Origin: Chachezhania sediminis
Lineage (GTDB): Bacteria > Pseudomonadota > Alphaproteobacteria > Rhodobacterales > Rhodobacteraceae
Direction of reading: 5' to 3'
Assembly: GCF_009765275.1 (NCBI RefSeq)
Contig: NZ_VOPH01000002.1
Span: forward strand, 496,001-560,000
Length of the DNA: 64,000 nucleotides
Shown here: positions 1-9,891 of the stretch, one piece after another
How positions within the stretch are numbered: position 1 is the first letter of the stretch
Layout of the letters: every line of letters starts with the position of its first letter
Made by a program: the position numbers and the translations under genes
Notes under the pieces: generated by a model
Seen by the model: only the letters and a program-made list of their open reading frames with translations
The model's database searches: none
What the model was told of the DNA's origin: nothing

Positions 1-2
1 TT

Positions 3-2510
<2,508 letters not shown>

Positions 2511-2630
2511 CTGGCAGGTCTCCGGGCGGTGACGGATGCCCGGATGGCGGCGCCGTCAGCGCGTGCGCCGAATAAGAGGATTTCGGCACCCCCGATCAAG
2601 CCCGCGCGCTGTCGCGGCCGGCCGGGATCG

Positions 2631-2657
2631 CCTGTCCCGTTCCCGGGGACGGGTCAA
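2631..2657 (-). promoter_or_regulatory. Candidate MerR/CueR-type promoter dyad upstream of copA
   Basis: On the minus strand a TTGACC hexamer (complement of 2652-2657) overlaps a near-perfect 18-base dyad at 2636-2653 (CCCGTTCCCGGGGACGGG). A -35 element running into a GC-rich dyad is the architecture of CueR/HmrR-controlled copA promoters. The half-sites differ from the usual CCTTCC/GGAAGG, no good -10 is seen, and the copA start lies about 120 bases downstream. The same dyad might instead be a hairpin after hpaR, though no T-run follows it. Confidence 0.3.
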
Positions 2658-2667
2658 GGGGTCCGGA

Positions 2668-3129
2668 TCAGCCGGTGTCCTTGCCGGCCTCTGGTGCGGC
2701 GTGCAGCGTGTTCAGGTCGCCCAGGATGTCCAGCAGCAGTTCGTAGCGGTCCTGCCCCAGATGGGTACGTACGGCATCGGCCAGTTGCTGGCTGGAGGAC
2801 AGGTTCCGGTCGATCAGTTTCTGCCCGCTACGTGTGATCTCGACCACCTGGCGGCGCTTGTCCGAGGGATGCGCTTGGCGGACGATCAGTGCCTTTTCCT
2901 CCAGTTTCTGGAGGATCCGGGTCAGGCTGGGCAGCAGCAGGCAGGCCTGGTCGGCAATTGCGGTCGGCTCCATCGCGCCGCCTTCGTCCAGCACCCGCAG
3001 CACGCGCCATTGCTGTTCGGTCACGTCGGCATCGGCCAGCATGCCACGGATCGGGCCCATGACCCGCTCGCGTGCGCGCAAAAGGGCGATCGGCAGGGAT
3101 CGGTCGGTGGTTGGTGCAGACGAGGCCAT
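2668..3129 (-). CDS. hpaR: MarR-family regulator, HpaR type
   Basis: A 153-residue winged-helix repressor resembling HpaR, which controls homoprotocatechuate (4-hydroxyphenylacetate) catabolism. The family hallmark SLPIALLRARE follows the start, then TEQQWRVLRVL, a recognition-helix region LLPSLTRILQKLEEKALI (about residues 64-81) and the basic wing SDKRRQVVEIT. The start at MASSAPTT is preferred over an upstream in-frame one because HpaR proteins begin just before the SLP motif. It is transcribed away from the decarboxylase and HpaI aldolase genes, which are its likely targets given that HpaI belongs to the same pathway. No hpaBC, hpaE, hpaD or other pathway genes are adjacent, so the effector here is not settled. 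Confidence 0.82.
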   Translation of the reverse strand: MASSAPTTDRSLPIALLRARERVMGPIRGMLADADVTEQQWRVLRVLDEGGAMEPTAIADQACLLLPSLTRILQKLEEKALIVRQAHPSDKRRQVVEITRSGQKLIDRNLSSSQQLADAVRTHLGQDRYELLLDILGDLNTLHAAPEAGKDTG

Positions 3130-3218
3130 GACTCCAGCCTGCCTTGTCCCGATGCGCAGCGCAAGATGACACAGTTGACGTGACGTCCACCTGATGCGCG
3201 CCAACCTGCCGATCCCGG

Positions 3219-3257
3219 TTGACAGGTGATCGATTTAAGTGCACATGTTAAGTAAAT
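3219..3257 (+). promoter_or_regulatory. Candidate promoter and MarR-type operator before the decarboxylase
   Basis: TTGACA at 3219-3224 is a consensus -35 hexamer. Just downstream lies the only A+T-rich pocket of the 298-base hpaR/decarboxylase intergenic region, with the inverted repeat ATTTA (3233-3237) ... TAAAT (3253-3257) enclosing TTAA...TTAA around GTGCAC. No convincing -10 hexamer is visible. The position over the expected -10 region would suit repression by the adjacent HpaR. This leaves a leader of roughly 170 bases before the decarboxylase start. Confidence 0.35.
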
Positions 3258-3427
3258 TGCGGAGGGAGACCGGTCTCCGGTCCGGCCCCGGACCTCGCGC
3301 CAGGGGCCGACCGCGCGGCGCCTTCGGAACGGCCGGCCACAGGGGGTCTTGCGATGGCTTTGTCGTCGGGGCATCCCGATTGCAGGGGCCCGGTGCGCCA
3401 CCGGCAGGGAACTTGGGGGACACGGAA

Positions 3428-4846
3428 ATGAAATGGTCTGACTTCGCGGCATGGGGACGGAAGGTCGCCGACTGGACGCAGGACTATCACCTGACGGTGG
3501 GCCAGCGCCCGGTCCGCGCCCAGACCGAGCCGGGCGAGATCCTGAACGCCCTGCCTGCCGCGCCTCCGGAAGATCCGCAGCCGCTGGAAGACGTGTTCCG
3601 CGATTTCGAGAACATCGTCATGCCCGGCATGACCCATTGGCAGCACCCGCGCTTCTTCGCCTATTTCAACGCCAACGCCTCGCCCGCCTCGGTGCTGGCC
3701 GAATTCCTGACCTCTGCCGTCGCGGCGCAATGCATGCTGTGGCAGACTTCCCCGGCCGCGACCGAGATGGAAACCCGCATGATGGACTGGCTGCGCCAGT
3801 CGCTGGATCTGCCGACCCGCTTTTCCGGCGTGATCCAGGACAGCGCGTCCTCGGCCACGCTGGCGGCGGTGCTGACCATGCGGGAAAAGGCGCTGGGATG
3901 GACCGGAAACACGGCCGGTCTGGCCGGGCAGAAGCCGCTTCGGGTCTATGCCTCGGTCGAGGTTCATACCTCGGTCGACCGGGCGATCTGGATCGCGGGC
4001 ATCGGGCAGGACAACCTGGTCCGCGTACCGACCCAGGGTCCCATGCGGGGCATGGATCCGGCGGCGCTGGACGCGGCCATCACGGCGGACAGGGCAGCAG
4101 GGCTCTTGCCCGCGGGCGTCATCCTGGCCGTGGGCGGCACGGGGACCGGCGGAACCGACCCGATCGCCGACTGCATCGCGGTGGCCCACAGGCACGGTCT
4201 TTACGTCCATGTCGATGCGGCCTGGGCGGGTTCGGCGATGATCTGCCCGGAATTCCGCGACATGTGGGCGGGTATCGAAGACGCGGACAGCGTCGTCTTC
4301 AACCCGCACAAGTGGCTGGGGGTACAGTTCGACTGCGCCGCGCATTTCCTGGCAAACCCGGACGATCTGGTCCGCACCCTGGCAATCCAGCCGGAGTTCC
4401 TGAAGACCCATGGCAAGGACGGCATCGTCAACTATTCCGAATGGTCGGTGCCCCTGGGCCGCCGCTTCCGGGCGCTGAAGATCTGGTTCGTGCTGCGCGC
4501 CTACGGGCTGGAAGGGCTGCGGAACCGCATCCGCAACCATGTGACGTGGAGCCTTGATCTTCATGACCGCCTGAAGGCCACGCCGGGGTTCGAGATCGTG
4601 ACGGAACCGGTCCTGTCGCTTTTCACCTTCCGCTATGCGCCCGAAGGCGGCGACGCGGATGCGCTGACGCTGGCGCTGGTGACGGCGATCAACGACGACG
4701 GGCGTATCTACCTGACCCAGACCAGGGTGGGCGGTCAGATGGCGATCCGCTTTCAGGCCGGCCAGTTCGAAACGACCGAGGACGACGTGAAGCTGGCCTA
4801 TGACGTGATCCGCGACATGGCGGCGGCGCTGCCCTGCCCGGCCTGA
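3428..4846 (+). CDS. PLP-dependent amino-acid decarboxylase (aromatic-L-amino-acid decarboxylase family)
   Basis: A 472-residue group II PLP-dependent decarboxylase, the fold shared by DOPA/tyrosine/tryptophan decarboxylases. The PLP-binding lysine is K295 in FNPHKWL; D263 in HVDAAW should contact the pyridine nitrogen; H180 in VHTSVD stacks on the cofactor ring. N-terminal WQHPRFFAYFNAN and SSATLAAVL are further family motifs. The start at MKWSDF is preceded by a G-rich stretch (GGGGGACACGGAA); an in-frame extension upstream to 3239 is non-conserved-looking and rejected. The gene precedes hpaI by 94 bases and is divergent from hpaR, which suggests a role in making or using an aromatic amine, but the substrate cannot be read from sequence. 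Confidence 0.85.
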   Translation: MKWSDFAAWGRKVADWTQDYHLTVGQRPVRAQTEPGEILNALPAAPPEDPQPLEDVFRDFENIVMPGMTHWQHPRFFAYFNANASPASVLAEFLTSAVAAQCMLWQTSPAATEMETRMMDWLRQSLDLPTRFSGVIQDSASSATLAAVLTMREKALGWTGNTAGLAGQKPLRVYASVEVHTSVDRAIWIAGIGQDNLVRVPTQGPMRGMDPAALDAAITADRAAGLLPAGVILAVGGTGTGGTDPIADCIAVAHRHGLYVHVDAAWAGSAMICPEFRDMWAGIEDADSVVFNPHKWLGVQFDCAAHFLANPDDLVRTLAIQPEFLKTHGKDGIVNYSEWSVPLGRRFRALKIWFVLRAYGLEGLRNRIRNHVTWSLDLHDRLKATPGFEIVTEPVLSLFTFRYAPEGGDADALTLALVTAINDDGRIYLTQTRVGGQMAIRFQAGQFETTEDDVKLAYDVIRDMAAALPCPA

Positions 4847-4940
4847 CGGCTTGATTTCCGTGGCCGGGTGACCGACTGTCGCCGGGCCCGATGCGCCCGG
4901 GGCAGCGACCCCGGCTTGCGAACCCAAGGAGTGCTTTGCG

Positions 4941-5705
4941 ATGCCCGTACCCGTCAACACGTTCAAGGCAGCCCTGAAGGCGGGCGAGGTCGTCTGGGGC
5001 TGCTGGCTGTCGACCTGCCATATCGGCGTGGCCGAACTGATGGGGGACACCGGCTTCGACTGGCTGGTGCTCGACGGCGAACATTCGCCCTATGACATCA
5101 CGGCGATCCGCGACCAGCTGATCGCGCTGGACCGCAGCCCGTCGACCCCCGTGGTGCGGGTCCCCATTGGCGAGCCGTGGATGATCAAGCAGGTGCTGGA
5201 TTCCGGTGCGCAGACGGTTCTGGTGCCCGTCGTCGAAAGCGGCGAACAGGCGGAGCTTCTGGCGAAGTCGATGATCTATCCCCCCGCGGGCATCCGCGGC
5301 GTCGGGGCCGCAGTTGCCCGCGCGTCCCGCTTTTCCGGCATCAAGGACTACAGCGCCACGGCGGATGCGCAGATGTGCCTGATCGTCCAGGTCGAAACCC
5401 GCAAGGGCCTGGCGGCCCTGGACGACATCTTGGGCGTAGAGGGCGTCGACGGTGTCTTCATCGGCCCGGCGGACCTGTCCGCGGACCTGGGCCACATGGG
5501 CAATCCGACCCACCCCGAGGTGCACGACAAGATCATGGACGCGATCCGCCGCATCCGCGCCGCGGGCAAGGCGCCCGGGATCATGTCGCTGGGCGACCGC
5601 TCGGCCGAATATATCGAGGCCGGGGCCCAGTTCCTGGCCATCGGTGCCGACGTGTCGATCCTGTCGGACGCGGCCAAGGCGCTGGCGGCCTCGGTCAAGG
5701 GCTGA
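4941..5705 (+). CDS. hpaI: HpcH/HpaI-family class II aldolase
   Basis: A 254-residue metal-dependent pyruvate aldolase of the HpcH/HpaI family; the type enzyme splits 4-hydroxy-2-oxoheptanedioate into pyruvate and succinate semialdehyde, the last step of homoprotocatechuate meta-cleavage. The catalytic set is complete: H48 (DGEHSPYD), R73 (VVRVP), and the metal ligands E152 (QVETR) and D178 (GPADLS), matching H45, R70, E149 and D175 of the E. coli enzyme. A ribosome-binding AAGGAG lies just before the start. It follows the PLP decarboxylase in the same direction. Many family members accept other 4-hydroxy-2-oxo acids, so the true substrate is open. Confidence 0.88.
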   Translation: MPVPVNTFKAALKAGEVVWGCWLSTCHIGVAELMGDTGFDWLVLDGEHSPYDITAIRDQLIALDRSPSTPVVRVPIGEPWMIKQVLDSGAQTVLVPVVESGEQAELLAKSMIYPPAGIRGVGAAVARASRFSGIKDYSATADAQMCLIVQVETRKGLAALDDILGVEGVDGVFIGPADLSADLGHMGNPTHPEVHDKIMDAIRRIRAAGKAPGIMSLGDRSAEYIEAGAQFLAIGADVSILSDAAKALAASVKG

Positions 5706-5728
5706 CCCCGGCGGCGGCGCAGCGGGAA

Positions 5729-5793
5729 GCCCCCTTTCGGAAGGGGCCTCCCAAGCGGCCCCTCGCCGCCTGCAAGGCGTTTCGAAACGCCTT
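5729..5793 (+). terminator. Two hairpins downstream of hpaI
   Basis: The first hairpin (5729-5747) is a GC-rich stem CCCCTT/AAGGGG with a TCGG loop. The second (5774-5793) is a perfect 20-base palindrome, AAGGCGTTTCGAAACGCCTT. Neither is followed by a long T-run, so termination is plausible rather than shown; they sit between hpaI and asd, both on the plus strand. Confidence 0.4.
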
Positions 5794-5882
5794 CTCCCCA
5801 AGCCTTTCCCCGCGCGAACGTTTCCTGTATAGCGCCCCGGTCGGCCCCGGCCCGGGGCCGGTACACCTGTTGGAGAAAGAAA

Positions 5883-6932
5883 ATGGGATACCGTATCGTC
5901 GTTGCGGGTGCCACGGGCAACGTGGGCCGCGAAATGCTGAACATCCTCGCCGAGCGCGAGTTTCCGGTTGATGAGATTGCCGCGCTGGCGTCGCGAAAAT
6001 CCATCGGGACCGAGGTCAGCTTCGGCGATAAGACACTGAAGACCAAGGACATCGACACTTTCGACTTCACCGGCTGGGACATCGCGCTTTTCGCGATCGG
6101 CTCCGGCCCGACGAAGGAATACGCGCCGAAGGCTGCCGCCGCCGGCTGCGTCGTGATCGACAATTCCTCGCTCTATCGCTACGATCCGGACATCCCGTTG
6201 ATCGTTCCGGAAGTGAACCCGCAGGCCGTCCACGGCTACGCGAAGAAGAACATCATCGCCAATCCCAACTGCTCGACCGCGCAGATGGTCGTGGCGCTGA
6301 AGCCGCTGCACGACCGCGCAAAGATCAAGCGCGTCGTGGTGTCGACCTACCAGTCCGTCTCGGGCGCGGGCAAGGACGGCATCGACGAACTCTGGGACCA
6401 GACCAAGGCGATTTACAACCCGACCGCCGAATACGAACGCAAGAAGTTCACCAAGCAGATCGCCTTCAACGTGATCCCCCATATCGACGTCTTCATGGAC
6501 GACGGCTCGACCAAGGAAGAATGGAAGATGGTGGCCGAAACCAAGAAGATCATCGACCCCAAGATCAAGGTCACCGCGACCTGCGTCCGGGTCCCGGTCT
6601 TCGTCGGTCACTCCGAAGCCGTCAACGTCGAGTTCGAGGATTTCCTGGACGAGGACGAAGCCCGCGACATCCTGCGGGAATCGCCCGGCTGCATGGTGAT
6701 CGACAAGCGCGAGGACGGCGGCTATGTCACCCCGCTGGAATGCGTGGGCGACTTTGCCACCTTCATCAGCCGCATCCGTCAGGATTCGACGATCGAGAAC
6801 GGCCTGAACATGTGGGTCGTCTCGGACAACCTGCGCAAGGGTGCCGCCCTGAACGCGGTCCAGATCGCCGAGCTTCTGGGCCGCGAGTGCCTGAAGAAGG
6901 GCACGCCCGCAGTCGCAACCGTGGCAGAGTAA
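5883..6932 (+). CDS. asd: Aspartate-semialdehyde dehydrogenase
   Basis: A 349-residue NADP-dependent enzyme reducing aspartyl-4-phosphate to aspartate semialdehyde, the branch point to lysine/diaminopimelate, threonine and methionine. The Rossmann motif GATGNVG is at residues 9-15, the catalytic cysteine is C130 in NPNCST, and the catalytic histidine is H243 in VGHSEAVN. Length and motifs fit the bacterial Asd family without indels. A GGAGAAAG ribosome-binding site lies just before the ATG. It is a single gene here, followed by a strong terminator; dapA, the next lysine-branch enzyme, lies far away at 58740-59615. Confidence 0.96.
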   Translation: MGYRIVVAGATGNVGREMLNILAEREFPVDEIAALASRKSIGTEVSFGDKTLKTKDIDTFDFTGWDIALFAIGSGPTKEYAPKAAAAGCVVIDNSSLYRYDPDIPLIVPEVNPQAVHGYAKKNIIANPNCSTAQMVVALKPLHDRAKIKRVVVSTYQSVSGAGKDGIDELWDQTKAIYNPTAEYERKKFTKQIAFNVIPHIDVFMDDGSTKEEWKMVAETKKIIDPKIKVTATCVRVPVFVGHSEAVNVEFEDFLDEDEARDILRESPGCMVIDKREDGGYVTPLECVGDFATFISRIRQDSTIENGLNMWVVSDNLRKGAALNAVQIAELLGRECLKKGTPAVATVAE

Positions 6933-6985
6933 GCTTTCCAGGGTAGCGGTGGGTGCGGGACCCGCACCCCTACGGCAATGATCGG

Positions 6986-7022
6986 CCCGGACGCTGGAAG
7001 CGGCGTCCGGGCTTCTTCTTTT
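6986..7022 (+). terminator. Intrinsic terminator after asd
   Basis: A 9-base-pair stem, CCCGGACGC (6986-6994) with GCGTCCGGG (7003-7011), and an 8-base loop, followed directly by CTTCTTCTTTT. This is the classical rho-independent form. The T-rich tail is also the first part of an intergenic repeat copy. Confidence 0.75.
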
Positions 7023-7076
7023 CGAAAATAATCCGGGGGAATCGCCCGGCACGGGCGATGGGGGCGGAGCCCCCGC
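7011..7076. repeat. Intergenic palindromic repeat, copy A (half element)
   Basis: Contains CTTCTTCTTTTCGAAAATAATCC followed by a GGGGGAATCGCC / GGGCGATGGGGGCGGAGCCCCC GC-rich stem region. It is one half of the composite element seen in full at 21703, 36685 and 39239. It lies between the convergent genes asd and the carbonic anhydrase. Confidence 0.6.
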
Positions 7077-7151
7077 TTGCGCCGGCCTCACCTGTCCCTG
7101 CCCCGGGTACGGTGCGTGGCCGCACGCGCCGCCGCTTGTCCTGCCCCGTAG

Positions 7152-7172
7152 GGTGCGTGGTCCCCACGCACC
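7152..7172. repeat. Short perfect inverted repeat GGTGCGTGG/CCACGCACC, copy 1
   Basis: GGTGCGTGG, a TCC loop and CCACGCACC, preceded by GTAG. A related imperfect version lies at about 7111-7130. The same unit recurs at 10725-10745, and a GGCGGGG version at 36819-36840. It may form a hairpin for the carbonic anhydrase transcript or be a small REP-like repeat. Confidence 0.6.
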
Positions 7173-7193
7173 GCCCCCCCGGGAGGCCAAGGA

Positions 7194-7844
7194 TCAAATC
7201 GGCTGGTAGGTCCCGCTCTGCGGATCGAAGGCTTCCAGCGCGCCGGCGCCGATATCATGCCACAGCCCGTGCAGGGTCAGCGACTTGTCCTTCACCGCAT
7301 TCGAGATGAACGGGAAGGTCATCAGGTTCTCCAGCGACGCCAGGACCGCCTGACGCTCCAGCGCGCGCGCCTGCTGGTCCGGATCCTCGATCTCTGCCAC
7401 GCCCTCGAATTTCGGCACCAGGATGTCCATCCAGCGGCCGACGAAGCTGTCCTTCGCCTTCAGCTGCGGGGCATGGCCCTTGCACATGTCGATGCAGCCC
7501 TGCACCCCGCCGCAGCCGGAATGGCCCAGCACGATCAGGTGCGCCACCTTCAGAACGGTCACGGCATATTCCACCGCGGCCGAGGTGCCGTGGTGATCGC
7601 CGTCCGGTTCATAGGGCGGTACAAGGTTCGCGATGTTGCGGTGAATGAAGAACTCGCCCTGATCGGCCCCGAAGATAGAGGTCACATGCACCCGGCTGTC
7701 GCAGCACGAGATGATCATGGCGCGCGGGTGCTGGCCGTCCGTGGCCAGGTGGCGATACCAGGCCTCGTTCTGGACATAGGACGTGGCCTTCCAGCCGCGA
7801 TAGCGCTGGACCAGATAGGAGGGCAGGGGGCGGGCAAAATCCAT
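7194..7844 (-). CDS. Beta-class carbonic anhydrase
   Basis: A 216-residue beta-carbonic anhydrase interconverting CO2 and bicarbonate in the cytoplasm. Zinc ligands are C47 (CCDSR, with the D49/R51 dyad), H108 and C111 (GHSGCGGV), the complete set for the family. The start at MDFARPLPSY is chosen because the region upstream in frame has no family similarity. The family usually supplies bicarbonate for carboxylations. It is convergent with asd, and its 5' end faces a small unknown gene. Nothing about regulation is visible. Confidence 0.93.
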   Translation of the reverse strand: MDFARPLPSYLVQRYRGWKATSYVQNEAWYRHLATDGQHPRAMIISCCDSRVHVTSIFGADQGEFFIHRNIANLVPPYEPDGDHHGTSAAVEYAVTVLKVAHLIVLGHSGCGGVQGCIDMCKGHAPQLKAKDSFVGRWMDILVPKFEGVAEIEDPDQQARALERQAVLASLENLMTFPFISNAVKDKSLTLHGLWHDIGAGALEAFDPQSGTYQPI

Positions 7845-8011
7845 GTCGCTGGGCGTCCTTCGAGATGGGGTCGTCAGACGGTCTATCCGTCCTTGCCGGG
7901 ATAATCGACGCAAAAAATGCCCCCGCTTGTCCCCGAGGGTCAATGATTTGGCAAGACCGCCGTGCTCTGCTGTCATGGGGTGAGGGGCATCACAAAGTGG
8001 AAGACCGTGCA

Positions 8012-8401
8012 ATGAAGGCCGTAGCGACGATCAATGCGATCAACACGATGGAAACGGTCCGGCTGGACCCGGACTGTCTGACCCGTCTTTACTGCCAACT
8101 GGGCGAAACCGGGGCCGAAGACGTGATCGGCCGCGCGGTGGAGGAACTGGCCGTCCGCCTGGCCCAATGCACGCTTCAGCGCTGCAACGACGACATGGTC
8201 GGCCTCCGCAAAAGCGTTCGGGCCGTTGCCGCGATTGCCGAACAGATCGGCATGAACACCCTGGCACGGGTCGCCCGCGACGCTTCGGAAGTCATCGAAA
8301 ACGGCGACGACATCGCGCTCGACGCGATCCTCGCCCGGCTCATGCGTATCGGGGAAAGCTCGCTGACGGCGGTCTGGGATCTTCACCACCTGCCGGTCTG
8401 A
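8012..8401 (+). CDS. Conserved-looking small helical protein, unknown function
   Basis: A 129-residue protein I do not recognise. It is predicted mostly helical, has no signal peptide or membrane segment, and carries two cysteines in a short stretch (LAQCTLQRCNDD, residues about 50-61). The helical middle, AVRAVAAIAEQIGMNTLARVARD, loosely recalls the four-helix Hpt fold of phosphotransfer proteins, but no clear phospho-accepting histidine motif is seen. The start at MKAVATINAIN is chosen over an in-frame extension reaching 7865 that overlaps the carbonic anhydrase start region. It stands 95 bases before the leucyl aminopeptidase gene on the same strand, so the two may share a transcript. Confidence 0.7.
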   Translation: MKAVATINAINTMETVRLDPDCLTRLYCQLGETGAEDVIGRAVEELAVRLAQCTLQRCNDDMVGLRKSVRAVAAIAEQIGMNTLARVARDASEVIENGDDIALDAILARLMRIGESSLTAVWDLHHLPV

Positions 8402-8496
8402 TCATAGCTGACCCGCGTCCGGTGGGACTTCCGGTCCGCGGATCGCGGGGCTAGGCTGGTGCCGACAGTGTACCATCCAAGACCGAAGAGGCCCGC

Positions 8497-9891
8497 ATGT
8501 CCGATCCCGAAGCCTGCACGTTCGACCGTTCCGATGCCCCGGCCGTCCCCCTTCACGTGATCGAGCTCGACGCGCTCGACGGTTGGCTGGCCGCTCAGAC
8601 CGATGCGGTGAAGGCCTGGGTTCAGGCGGCCGGCTTCACCGGCGCGCGGGGGCAGTCGCTGCTGGTCCCGGGTCCCGATGGGGGGCCGGCCATGGCGCTG
8701 GTGGGCTATGCCAATGCCGGCCAGCGGTCGCGCCGCCGCTACATGCTGGCCATGGGCGCCGAGTCCCTGCCTGCCGGCAGCTATGCCATCGCCTCGGGTC
8801 TGGATGCCCCCGCGCTGGAGGTCGAATGCCTGGGCTGGCTGATGTCCGGCTACCGCTTCGACCGCTATCGCAAGCAGCCCCCTTTCGCTCCGCGGCTCAA
8901 ACCGCCTGCCGGTGTCGATGCCGACAAGCTGGAAAAGATCGCCGCGGCCGAGATCCTGATCCGCGACCTGATCAACACCCCGGCCGAGGACATGGGCCCG
9001 GCGGAACTCGAAGCCGCCGCCCGCGCCCTGGCCGGTGATTTCGGTGCCGCCATCGAGGTGACGGAAGGCGACGCCCTTCTCGACGCCAACTTCCCGATGA
9101 TCCACGCGGTCGGCCGTGCCTCGACCCGCGCGCCGCGGCTGATCGACATGCGCTGGGGCAAGTCCGGCCCGACCCTGACCCTGGTCGGCAAGGGCGTCTG
9201 CTTCGATACCGGCGGGCTCGACCTGAAACCTGCCAGTTCCATGCTGAACATGCGCAAGGACATGGGCGGCGCGGCCAATGTGCTGGGTCTGGCCCGGATG
9301 ATCATGTCGCTGGAGCTGAACCTGCAGTTGCGCGTCCTGATACCGGCGGTGGAAAACGCCGTCGCCGGCAACGCCATGCGCCCGGGCGACATCCTTAACT
9401 CGCGCAAGGGCCTGACGGTCGAGGTCAACAATACGGACGCCGAAGGCCGCCTGGTCCTGGCCGATGCGCTGGCCCTTGGCGCCGAAGAAAATCCCGACCT
9501 GATGATCTCCATGGCCACGCTGACCGGCGCGGCCCGCGTGGCGGTCGGCGCCGACCTCGCCCCCTACTTTACCGACAGCGACGCCGTCGCCGCGGCATTG
9601 GATGCCGGTGGGAAGGACCTGGCCGATCCGGTCTGGCGCCTGCCGTTCCACGATCCCTACGAGCTGAAGATCGAACCGCCCTATGCCGACCTCGACAACG
9701 CGCCGTCGGGCGGGCAGGCCGGGGCCATCACCGCGGCACTGTTCCTGCGCCGTTTCGCGGGCGAAGGGACCTATGCCCACTTCGATATCTTCGCCTGGTC
9801 GATGTCGAACCAGCCCGGCCGGACCAGGGGCGGCATGGGCCAGGGCGTGCGCGCGGTCCTTGCCGCGCTGACCCCGGTGCTGAAACTGTGA
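8497..9891 (+). CDS. Leucyl aminopeptidase family protein (peptidase M17)
   Basis: A 464-residue cytoplasmic di-metal aminopeptidase removing N-terminal residues from peptides. The signature NTDAEGRL (residues 312-319) supplies metal ligands D314 and E316 and R318. Upstream, GKGVCFDTGGLDLKP (231-245) and KDMGGAA supply the catalytic lysine and further ligands. Length is in the usual range of 460-500 with the variable N-terminal domain present. It overlaps the next gene by four bases (GTGA), so it is translationally coupled to the NlpC/P60 peptidase. Together the two could recycle peptides, including cell-wall peptides, but a specific substrate is not shown. Confidence 0.92.
   Translation: MSDPEACTFDRSDAPAVPLHVIELDALDGWLAAQTDAVKAWVQAAGFTGARGQSLLVPGPDGGPAMALVGYANAGQRSRRRYMLAMGAESLPAGSYAIASGLDAPALEVECLGWLMSGYRFDRYRKQPPFAPRLKPPAGVDADKLEKIAAAEILIRDLINTPAEDMGPAELEAAARALAGDFGAAIEVTEGDALLDANFPMIHAVGRASTRAPRLIDMRWGKSGPTLTLVGKGVCFDTGGLDLKPASSMLNMRKDMGGAANVLGLARMIMSLELNLQLRVLIPAVENAVAGNAMRPGDILNSRKGLTVEVNNTDAEGRLVLADALALGAEENPDLMISMATLTGAARVAVGADLAPYFTDSDAVAAALDAGGKDLADPVWRLPFHDPYELKIEPPYADLDNAPSGGQAGAITAALFLRRFAGEGTYAHFDIFAWSMSNQPGRTRGGMGQGVRAVLAALTPVLKL

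Noticed and set aside
3239-3427. N-terminal extension of the decarboxylase from an upstream GTG
   Set aside because: The extra 63 residues are Gly/Arg/Pro-rich and unlike the family; MKWSDF with a nearby G-rich ribosome site is the natural start.
4689-7190. 833-codon open frame on the minus strand across hpaI and asd
   Set aside because: It spans two well-supported genes on the other strand and their intergenic region, and shows no recognisable domain.
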